From positions 1-6,255 of the forward strand of contig JAFAAT010000303.1 in NCBI GenBank assembly GCA_023426425.1: a stretch of 6,255 bases of DNA, written 5' to 3'. This document shows, in pieces, positions 1 to 5,347 of this stretch; position 1 is the stretch's first letter; each line of letters opens with the position of its first letter. Source of the stretch: Bacteroidota bacterium (lineage in GTDB: Bacteria; Bacteroidota; Bacteroidia; Chitinophagales; Chitinophagaceae). The notes beneath the pieces were generated by a model that searched no databases, was not told the origin of the DNA, and saw only the letters and a program-made list of their open reading frames with translations. The position numbers and the translations under genes were made by a program.

Positions 1-560
1 TGATTGGCAGATCGGGAAATTACGTGGCCAAAAACGTGACGATTCAGCCCAGCAGTACGAATAAGGTGACCATCGTGGTGACAAAAGGAAGTCTGAGTTT
101 TGCCTATGAGAACAATCTGAAACGCCCGGTTTCGGAATTCAATGCGGTGGTGAAGCGAAATTTCGAGCGCCAGCCCCTGGTAGGACAGAAATGTACAGAT
201 CAGCTGGAGTATGAATCTGGCAATTACCACATCGAGATCAACACCCTGCCTGTATCACGCAGAACAGTGGACCTGGACTTTGGTGTCAATGTAAGGATAG
301 ACCTTGACGAGCCGGGCTATGTGCAGTTTACAAACACAGAGGCAAAAGGTAAGATTTCGCTGTACTATCCCCTGGGTGATCAGTTCGTGCCTTTCCATGC
401 ATTGCAGATCCCCGGAAATCCTGAGGCTCAGAAGGTGAGGCTGCAACCAGGAATCTACGAAGCGCATTTTAAGAAACACCCTAACATTCCGGTGCATGAC
501 GAAACTATAGTCCGTTTCTCTGTAAAAAGCAACGACACGACTTTAGTAGAGTTACAGTAA
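1..560 (+). CDS. C-terminal fragment of a probable VWA-domain protein with tandem beta-sandwich repeats
   Basis: The reading frame is open from the left edge to TAA at 558-560, so this is a 3' fragment. The GTG at 24 is an internal valine codon, not a start. About 185 residues are visible, and they resolve into three diverged beta-rich repeats. Each opens with a (S/P)G-x-Y turn (codons at 12, 216 and 447), followed by a run of alternating hydrophobic residues. The second and third turns are preceded by similar strands (QLEYESGNY and RLQPGIY). From memory of the family, this layout, including a PGxVxF strand and a closing LQPGxY repeat, matches the C-terminal part of Bacteroidota proteins with an N-terminal von Willebrand factor A domain, usually exported. 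The VWA domain and any signal peptide lie outside the window, so that identity is an inference. Such repeats probably act as a stalk or a protein-binding surface. The next gene starts 32 bp downstream on the same strand with no terminator between them. Confidence 0.7.
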   Translation, partial: IGRSGNYVAKNVTIQPSSTNKVTIVVTKGSLSFAYENNLKRPVSEFNAVVKRNFERQPLVGQKCTDQLEYESGNYHIEINTLPVSRRTVDLDFGVNVRIDLDEPGYVQFTNTEAKGKISLYYPLGDQFVPFHALQIPGNPEAQKVRLQPGIYEAHFKKHPNIPVHDETIVRFSVKSNDTTLVELQ

Positions 561-592
561 AGTTTTAAATTGAGCCTTCTTTTTCCAGGCCA

Positions 593-1033
593 ATGCAGGA
601 GATCATCATTAAAGAAATCAATTCACGCAGTGAGGAGTACCCGCAGCTGGTACAGTTCCGTAACCGGATGCTGCGCCAGCCACTTGGGCTGGACATTTAT
701 GCTGAAGACCTTTCTGACGACGAGAAAGATATCATACTGCTGGTGATGCAGGATGTAGAGATCGTAGGCTGTGTGATGCTGCATCCCGTAGACGAAAACA
801 CTGCGAAGCTGCGCCAGATGGCGATAGCGGAAAAGCTGCAAGGCAAAGGGATCGGCAGGGTGCTTGTAGAAGACGCCGAGCAGGCAGCCAAAGAATATGG
901 CTTTACCAGGATCGTGCTGCACGCAAGGGAACACGCGACCCATTTTTACGCCAAACTCGGATATAAACAGTTTGGAGAACCCTTTACCGAAGTGACCATT
1001 CCGCATATAGCTATGGAAAAAACTCTGGCGTGA
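593..1033 (+). CDS. GNAT family N-acetyltransferase (small, single domain)
   Basis: This 146-residue protein has the usual length of a one-domain acetyl-CoA-dependent N-acyltransferase. The clearest evidence is GNAT motif A: strand LRQMAIAEKLQ at 73-83 followed by the pyrophosphate-binding loop QGKGIG at 83-88 and helix alpha3. Motif B follows as IVLHARE (107-113), with HFYAKLGYKQFGEPF at 117-131, and the protein closes with IPHIAMEK at 136-143. The early segment RNRMLRQPLGL (23-33) and the late IPHIxM are typical of a GNAT subgroup related to ElaA/YjcF-like proteins. The acceptor substrate is unknown. ATG 593 is chosen because the protein then begins just ahead of the first expected beta strand; no strong Shine-Dalgarno sequence is visible, which is common in Bacteroidota. 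The stop codon overlaps the GTG of the next gene (GTGA, 1030-1033), implying translational coupling. It is probably cytoplasmic, with no signal peptide or membrane segment. Confidence 0.9.
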   Translation: MQEIIIKEINSRSEEYPQLVQFRNRMLRQPLGLDIYAEDLSDDEKDIILLVMQDVEIVGCVMLHPVDENTAKLRQMAIAEKLQGKGIGRVLVEDAEQAAKEYGFTRIVLHAREHATHFYAKLGYKQFGEPFTEVTIPHIAMEKTLA

Positions 1034-2193
1034 GAAAGTTCAGAAGAGGTGATGGCACTGAGATCAGGCTATACACAAACAGCGCTCAGCTGCCTGAGGG
1101 CTGGAGTGCACTGATACCACCCAAACACTTCCTTGAACTTGACAACATCAGGCGCTCAGAATCCTATGGCTTTCCTGATCTGAGTTTCCTTTACGCCGTC
1201 GCATCCAGGAACGGCAGCCCGGTAGCTGTAGCTTATTTCCAGGTCTACCAGCTTAGGAAAGACAATCTGGATGAGGCACAGCTTTCGCAGGCACAACGAC
1301 TGGCCTGGCGTGGTTTCGTCAATACGTTGCGACCAAAACTTCTCATTGCAGGTCACCTGTTCCGGCATGATATCTGCTCCTTCTACTGGAACCCGCAGCA
1401 ATCGGACTACGAAGCCTACCAGCTTTACCAGGCCTGCATTCAGAAAGCGCTTAGAGCATCCTGTGCCATGGCGGTCTTGGCTAAAGATATTCCTGTTTCG
1501 CTTGCTACCTATTTTCAGCACTACGCACCGGAATACTTGTTGCTGCGCAACGATATCTCCATGGAGATGCACATACCTGCTGAGTGGCAGTCGATGAAAG
1601 ACTATGAGAAGTCGCTCAAACATAAATATGCACAACGATTCCGCAAGGTGAGGCAGCGCTGGAATGAACTGGAGATAAGGGAACTGAACACCGCGGAAGT
1701 GGAGGAGCAGCAGGAAAATATCTATAGCCTTTACCAACAGGTGAGCAATCGACAGCAGGTGCGTCTCGGGTTTCTTAGCAAGGACTACCTCCCTGCACTG
1801 AAGCGTGAAAATCCTGAGCAGCTAAAGGTCTGGATGGCCTGGTATGAAGAGAAGCCAGTGGCATTCTTCAGCGCCTGGTTACACAACACTGCCTTTGATA
1901 TGTTCTATATCGGTCTTGACTATGAACAGAACGAAAAGCTCCAGTTGTATTTCAACATCCTGTTCTTTGCGGTAGAGCAAGGCATTCATTTCAACAAGCA
2001 GAAGATAATATTGGGGCGAACTGCCCTGGAAGCAAAAGCCCGCCTGGGTTGCAAGCCTCGCTACCTCTCCACATTTCTCTACATCCGGAACAGCATGGTG
2101 CGCCAGGTAATTACCGGGCTTCAGAAGCGCATCCATTCACAGGAAGGCGAGTGGGAAAACAGGCACCCGTTCAAAGAGCCTGCAGCAGAATAA
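1030..2193 (+). CDS. Large GNAT/FemAB-like acyltransferase family protein
   Basis: This is a 387-residue protein with no signal peptide or membrane helix. Its layout suggests the double-GNAT fold seen in FemAB/BioF2-like (Acetyltransf_6) proteins. An N-terminal half (about 1-175) contains SPVAVAYFQVYQL (63-75), which reads as a GNAT core strand pair. A basic helical linker follows, with KSLKHKYAQRFRKVRQR at about 194-210, a signature common in this family. A C-terminal half (about 220-355) contains the strand pairs VWMAWYEEKPVAFFSAW (267-283) and FDMFYIGLDYE (289-299). After these come a helix that would sit at the acyl-donor site and IILGRTALEAKARLGCKP (326-343). No classic Q/RxxGxG/A loop is obvious, so the donor could be acetyl-CoA or another acyl or aminoacyl donor; the substrate is not predictable. 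The GTG start overlaps the previous stop by 4 bp; no in-frame ATG occurs before codon 178, so GTG is the only sensible start. The TAA stop directly abuts the stop codon of the convergent protease gene. Confidence 0.75.
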   Translation: MRKFRRGDGTEIRLYTNSAQLPEGWSALIPPKHFLELDNIRRSESYGFPDLSFLYAVASRNGSPVAVAYFQVYQLRKDNLDEAQLSQAQRLAWRGFVNTLRPKLLIAGHLFRHDICSFYWNPQQSDYEAYQLYQACIQKALRASCAMAVLAKDIPVSLATYFQHYAPEYLLLRNDISMEMHIPAEWQSMKDYEKSLKHKYAQRFRKVRQRWNELEIRELNTAEVEEQQENIYSLYQQVSNRQQVRLGFLSKDYLPALKRENPEQLKVWMAWYEEKPVAFFSAWLHNTAFDMFYIGLDYEQNEKLQLYFNILFFAVEQGIHFNKQKIILGRTALEAKARLGCKPRYLSTFLYIRNSMVRQVITGLQKRIHSQEGEWENRHPFKEPAAE

Positions 2194-3297
2194 TCAGCGT
2201 TCTTCCAGGATTGGGATGCAGTTAAACTGCCCTATCAGAATCGTGTCATAATGATCCGCCTTCTGAAACAGATCGGCAAACATCTCCTCCCCTGATTCCA
2301 GGTTGATATCCAGGTCGTAAATGAGGCTACTGAGCACGACACTGCCTTCATGCACCGAAAAGAATTTTCCTTCCAGCTTGAAGTTCTCCCGCAGCAGGTA
2401 GGTGTATAGCTCTTTAATTCCCTGCCGCGGCAACTGACATAAGAATGCATCGCTGATGATAAAGTAGTTTTCGGGATTATAGCTGATACGCACCTTTGCT
2501 GAACCTTCTTCTATTTCCCATTTATTCTGTCCGGTGCGCGCCAGCTCTTTGCTATAGCCCAGCTTTTCAAGGATCTGCTCAATAGTACGTGCTATCCCGG
2601 ACACTGCTTCTTCTTCGGCTTCATCCTTAAGCGGGAAGTCAATTTCAGTACCACAGTTAGGGCAGTACTTATTCATATCCAGGGTCTGCTCAGTAACCAG
2701 CGTACTGCACGAGGGGCAGCGTATCGCCACTTCACCCTTTATCGTGTTGTACTCTTCAAGCGCTTCGCGGAGATAGCTGACCGGAAGCGCAAAGCCAAGG
2801 TTGTCACCTCCTTTGATAATAAAAGTATTCACTCCTACTACATCACCTTGTGTATTGATAAGTGGCCCACCACTGTTGCCGGGGTTGATAGCAGCGTCAA
2901 TCTGGATGTACTTTAATCCCTGTTGCACACGGTCAACTCTTGAAATCACGCCTTGCGTGGCAGTATAGTTCAGGCCATACGGGTGACCGATAGCAATTAC
3001 AGTGTCTCCGTCATTGAGCGATTTATAGTCACCCAGTTTCAGCGCAGGCAGATGCCGCATGTCAACCGGGGGATGCAGAAAAGCCAGATCAAATTTCTCG
3101 TCGGTGAACAATACCTCAGCCAGTCTTTTGTCGAAAGTCATGCCCTTTACCGTCACCTTCCTGTTATCTTTCACCACGTGATTGTTCGTAACAATCAGGT
3201 CGTAGTCAATGAGGTAAAATCCGGTACCTGTGCCCGATTTGGTTGCAATCTGCACAACAGTGCTCTGGTAGCGCTCTATGATTTGTTGCATGCTCAT
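2194..3297 (-). CDS. S1C trypsin-like serine protease with zinc ribbon and C-terminal YbjN-like domain
   Basis: The protein is 367 residues from ATG 3297. Residues 1-185 form an HtrA/DegP-type protease domain. The triad is visible as His40 in TNNHVV, Asp70 in KFDLAFL and Ser142 in the IDAAINPGNSGGPL block; GFALP at about 169-173 completes the substrate pocket. There is no signal peptide and no PDZ domain, unlike DegP or DegS, so it probably acts in the cytoplasm. Residues 194-217 form a zinc ribbon with CPSC and CPNC knuckles (Cys194, 197, 212, 215). After an acidic linker, residues about 235-360 resemble the YbjN/type III secretion chaperone-like fold: IEQILEKLGY, paired strands, then LLRENFKLEGKFF and a final helix. 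It lies immediately downstream of the 466-residue gene. TTG 3303 could also start it, overlapping the upstream stop as TTGA; ATG 3297 is preferred because a purine-rich AGAGAG lies about 7 bases upstream. The protease call is firm; the YbjN call is by pattern. Confidence 0.9.
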   Translation of the reverse strand: MSMQQIIERYQSTVVQIATKSGTGTGFYLIDYDLIVTNNHVVKDNRKVTVKGMTFDKRLAEVLFTDEKFDLAFLHPPVDMRHLPALKLGDYKSLNDGDTVIAIGHPYGLNYTATQGVISRVDRVQQGLKYIQIDAAINPGNSGGPLINTQGDVVGVNTFIIKGGDNLGFALPVSYLREALEEYNTIKGEVAIRCPSCSTLVTEQTLDMNKYCPNCGTEIDFPLKDEAEEEAVSGIARTIEQILEKLGYSKELARTGQNKWEIEEGSAKVRISYNPENYFIISDAFLCQLPRQGIKELYTYLLRENFKLEGKFFSVHEGSVVLSSLIYDLDINLESGEEMFADLFQKADHYDTILIGQFNCIPILEER

Positions 3298-3299
3298 CT

Positions 3300-4700
3300 T
3301 CAATCTCTCTTGGTCTCCAGGTTTAGGTTAGACAGGTATTCACTAAAATCGAGGCCAAAGTCATAGAGGCTATCATAGGATATGCGGTTGTGATCCCATT
3401 TCAGGTGTTTGAACTTATTCTTGAAGCGTGCCACAGCCTGGTCGACACCCGCTTCAATTGGCTCTTTGTTAAACGTCTTCTCTTGTACATTATACAGCGT
3501 CTCTTTCATCCCCAGTTCTTTGAAGTAATCCGGATGCATCACCATCATGTAAATGGTAATCAGGTCGGTCTGCAGCCTGGGCATGCTGTAGATAAACTGG
3601 TTGTAGAGCAGGCCGTATTCATTGATCACGAGTGCAATGTCTTCATACTTGTTCTCGATATACCATCGTGAATCTTTGTTGGCACTGATGATATGATCTC
3701 TTACTTTATCATTCTTGGGAGGAGTAGCAATGGAAAATGTATTCTTCGACCTGCGCAGGCTTTGACCAAATTCCTCGCGGGAGATATTCAGCAGCTTCCG
3801 GATGGCTTCCTTCATCATCTGGTTGCGCTCCACCAATGCCACCTCGTCTTTTTTATCCCAGTACAGACCGTTGATCTTCTCAATCTCCGAAAGCAATTTC
3901 GACTCCGGTAATATCAGGAAGTCAATGCGATAAATTAGGGTAAGCAGCAGGTAGGCAATTGCTCCGGAAAAAGCATCCTGGTTAAGTTGTGAAACCCTTG
4001 CCAGGGTTTCTTCAGTCCACTTCTTGAAATACTTATACTTCACGTCTGCTTCCTGATCCGGCACGGGTTGCACATGCTCATGATCAGTTTGTTTAAGTGA
4101 AGGAAAATCAGTGACCAGAAGATCGTCCTGGCGGTCGGCTTTTGTAGCTAGCTCGCGTAGCCCGTAATATAGTTTGCTGGGATTCGTAGCCTGGACATCC
4201 GAAAGGAACACCATGTAAAGTGTGTTACCATTGTCCATTCCGCTGTGACTGTAGTAGAGGGAATAATTCATTTCCAGCAGCCTTCGCATGACTGCGGTGC
4301 GAGGGGTTTCCATCACTACCAGCGGAGAGCGGGCAGATATCTTACCATTCCTGATCTCACCATGTACTTTCTTGGAACCCTGGAATATGGTAAATGTAAA
4401 GTTGTCGCCGTCCTGTTTTACCAGCACATTATCTTCATCATCGTCGCGCAGGTAGTCAAAAAATGCGACGATGGCTTCTGTGTATTTCTTCTCTTTATAG
4501 CGATCTTCTGCTGCGTACCAGCTTTGTGTCTTTTTTTGTGATTTATTGTTGTCGCTATACCTGCCAAAGCGGATGCCTTCGAGGCCTGCCAAAATGTTTA
4601 TCGTGCTTTTTTGTTGCTGCACTCCGTCAGCCTGCTTTGCCGCAGAATCCTCCCCATGCTCGCGTTCCTTAATTCCGAAAAGTTTGCTCAGCCAGTTCAT
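3300..4700 (-). CDS. Uncharacterised protein with N-terminal YbjN-like domain and large helical C-terminal region
   Basis: I do not recognise a named family for this 466-residue protein. It starts with an amphipathic MNWLSKLFG and a charged, low-complexity stretch (10-32). Residues about 58-90 contain a TPR-like helical hairpin (WYAAEDRYKEKKYTEAIVAFFDYL). Residues about 92-200 then alternate strands and helices in the way YbjN/T3SS-chaperone-like domains do: FTFTIFQG, a helix with RRLLEMNYSLYYS, the strand LYMVFLSDV, and a helix ending in LLVTDF. The segment LLEMNY-(strand)-(strand)-helix parallels LLRENF-(strand)-(strand)-helix in the protease encoded next. An acidic linker (about 204-220) leads to a mainly alpha-helical region (about 222-455) rich in aromatic and basic residues, with no catalytic motif I can identify. 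No signal peptide is seen and the protein is probably cytoplasmic. It is the first gene of a two-gene operon: its TGA (3302-3300) lies 2 bases before the protease ATG. It is likely a partner, substrate carrier or regulator of that protease, which is inference. Confidence 0.85.
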   Translation of the reverse strand: MNWLSKLFGIKEREHGEDSAAKQADGVQQQKSTINILAGLEGIRFGRYSDNNKSQKKTQSWYAAEDRYKEKKYTEAIVAFFDYLRDDDEDNVLVKQDGDNFTFTIFQGSKKVHGEIRNGKISARSPLVVMETPRTAVMRRLLEMNYSLYYSHSGMDNGNTLYMVFLSDVQATNPSKLYYGLRELATKADRQDDLLVTDFPSLKQTDHEHVQPVPDQEADVKYKYFKKWTEETLARVSQLNQDAFSGAIAYLLLTLIYRIDFLILPESKLLSEIEKINGLYWDKKDEVALVERNQMMKEAIRKLLNISREEFGQSLRRSKNTFSIATPPKNDKVRDHIISANKDSRWYIENKYEDIALVINEYGLLYNQFIYSMPRLQTDLITIYMMVMHPDYFKELGMKETLYNVQEKTFNKEPIEAGVDQAVARFKNKFKHLKWDHNRISYDSLYDFGLDFSEYLSNLNLETKRD

Positions 4701-4757
4701 TCAGTTAGTCATCCGTTTTTATTCGCAGCTTATCCGCTCCCACTCCTAAACCGGCAA

Positions 4758-4791
4758 TAAAAATACAAAAGACACACCAACCCCCGTTCAA
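4758..4791 (-). promoter_or_regulatory. Possible Bacteroidota-type promoter for the YbjN/protease operon
   Basis: On the minus strand, TATTTTTA at 4765-4758 matches seven of eight positions of the Bacteroidota -7 consensus TAnnTTTG. A TTG at 4791-4789 could serve as the -33 element, though the 23-base spacer is longer than usual. It lies about 57 bases upstream of ATG 4700. The region is AT-rich and the match may be chance. Confidence 0.2.
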
Positions 4792-4916
4792 CTGCCACGT
4801 CCTTGAATGCAACTGGTTGATCCCTAGAGATTAAGCTTATGCAGAACTACTATGTAGTCGCGATGGACCTTTGCCCAACCCTAAAACCGTAAATCTCATC
4901 CACCCCTAACGTTTAA

Positions 4917-4941
4917 TACCGGGGGCTTCAGCCCTCGGGTA
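4917..4941. repeat. REP-like palindrome 1 (GGGCT-TC-AGCCC core)
   Basis: An inverted repeat with outer arms TACC/GGGTA and inner arms GGGCT/AGCCC around a TC loop; the arms differ by one bulged base. A-tracts follow it on the plus strand and no T-tract follows it on either strand, so it is not an intrinsic terminator. Confidence 0.7.
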
Positions 4942-5066
4942 AAAACTACTATCCAGAAACCACTACTACCATCAATACCAACCTAAAGTTTTTTTCCCTC
5001 GCTACAGACTATTCCTCAAGGCCTATCCTCCTCGTTAACTGATCCTTCCAGGCCTTGGACCATTAG

Positions 5067-5086
5067 CCCCGGGCTTCAGCCCGGGG
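5067..5086. repeat. REP-like palindrome 2 (perfect 9-bp arms)
   Basis: CCCCGGGCT and AGCCCGGGG pair perfectly across a two-base TC loop. This is the best-preserved hairpin of the window. It is flanked by non-T-rich sequence on both sides, so it resembles a REP-type element more than a terminator. Confidence 0.8.
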
Positions 5087-5106
5087 TCCCCGACAGACAT
5101 CGCCAT

Positions 5107-5118
5107 GGGCTTTAGCCC
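5107..5118. repeat. REP-like palindrome 3 (short, GGGCT-TT-AGCCC)
   Basis: Five-base arms GGGCT/AGCCC around a TT loop, 20 bp after palindrome 2; together they resemble a paired REP (BIME-like) arrangement. A decayed counterpart may be present at about 4865-4876. Confidence 0.55.
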
Positions 5119-5159
5119 CACCCTTAAAATCGTAAATCTCATCCACCCCTGACGTTTAA

Positions 5160-5185
5160 TACCCGGGGGCTTCAGCCCACGGGTA
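5160..5185. repeat. REP-like palindrome 4 (unit 2 equivalent of palindrome 1)
   Basis: Twelve-base arms, TACCCGGGGGCT and AGCCCACGGGTA, pair with a single mismatch around a TC loop. It is better paired than its unit 1 counterpart, and the changes in the two copies fall mainly at one position beside the core. Confidence 0.75.
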
Positions 5186-5285
5186 AAAAACTACTATCCA
5201 GGAACTACTACTATCATCAATACCAACCTAAAAATTTCCTCCCTCGCCACAGACTATTCCTCCAGACCTCGCACTAACAGCCCCA

Positions 5286-5295
5286 GGCTTCAGCC
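5286..5295. repeat. Degenerate palindrome 5 (unit 2 equivalent of palindrome 2)
   Basis: Only GGCT-TC-AGCC still pairs. The outer arms have decayed to CCCCA on the left and a G plus a run of eight C (5298-5305) on the right. Its position is exactly 214 bp from palindrome 2. Confidence 0.5.
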
Positions 5296-5323
5296 CGCCC
5301 CCCCCGATAAACATCGCTATACC

Positions 5324-5347
5324 ACTATAAAACTAAGATCACTTAGT
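5324..5347 (-). terminator. Weak candidate terminator at the end of polA
   Basis: On the minus strand ACTAAG-TGAT-CTTAGT (5347-5332) forms a 6-bp stem that includes the polA stop codon, followed by TTTATAGT. The stem is AT-rich and the T-tract is short, so efficiency would be low. Confidence 0.25.

Larger units (their letters stand above)
4888..5130 (+). repeat. Direct repeat unit 1 (243 bp, complete copy)
   Basis: The unit begins with CGTAAATCTCATCCACCCCT and runs to the same sequence at 5131. It contains, in order, a hairpin with core GGGCTTCAGCCC (4917-4941), an ACTACTAT-rich stretch, CAATACCAACCTAAA, ACAGACTATTCCTC, two AGGCCT hexamers 31 bp apart (5019 and 5050), a perfect GC-rich palindrome (5067-5086), GACAGACATCGCCAT and a small palindrome (5107-5118). 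By eye it is highly similar to unit 2 over the first 130 bp. It is probably a non-coding interspersed or REP-type composite element; orientation is arbitrary. Confidence 0.8.
5131..5320 (+). repeat. Direct repeat unit 2 (about 190 bp, internally deleted and truncated)
   Basis: This unit follows unit 1 head-to-tail and starts with the same 20 bases. Unit 1 landmarks recur at an offset of 243 bp at the start, 245 bp at ATTCCTC (two single-base insertions), then 214 bp from AGACCT (5264) onward. It therefore lacks exactly 31 bp relative to unit 1. It ends at GATAAACATCGCTAT (5306-5320), equivalent to GACAGACATCGCCAT in unit 1, so the final palindrome is missing. It lies 22 bp beyond the polA stop codon. 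Confidence 0.8.
4701..5342. other. 642-bp non-coding repeat-rich gap between polA and the YbjN/protease operon
   Basis: I see no credible coding frame, tRNA or transposase gene here on either strand. Bases 4701-4857 look like ordinary upstream sequence of the leftward operon, including a short ACTAC-TAT-GTAGT inverted repeat at 4845-4857. From about 4858 to 5320 the sequence is built of two related units plus a degenerate remnant of a preceding unit end (4858-4887), which resembles 5099-5130. Outside the palindromes the plus strand is strikingly G-poor: bases 5191-5280 hold 33 C but only 7 G. Confidence 0.85.

Noticed and set aside
24..26. GTG at 24 as the start of the first gene
   Set aside because: The frame is open to the left edge and the first beta repeat (SGNY turn at 12-23) begins before it, so the gene is truncated by the window.
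1156..1737. Long antisense open frames, here and at 255-497, 623-1006 and 4245-4541
   Set aside because: They lie opposite genes with clear family signals and show no recognisable motifs or plausible composition.
3301..3303. TTG at 3303 as the start of the protease gene
   Set aside because: It would give a TTGA overlap, but ATG 3297 is only two codons later, has a purine-rich stretch at suitable distance and is a commoner start. The TTG remains possible.
3909..3965. Transmembrane helix in the 466-residue protein (residues 246-264)
   Set aside because: The hydrophobic run is interrupted by Arg and Asp, and there is no second segment or signal peptide; a buried helix is more likely.
4917..5185. 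Palindromes as rho-independent terminators
   Set aside because: None is followed by a T-tract on either strand. Palindromes 1 and 4 are followed by A-tracts on the plus strand, the wrong polarity.
4888..5320. CRISPR array
   Set aside because: There are only two long diverged units, without short identical repeats, regular spacers or cas genes.
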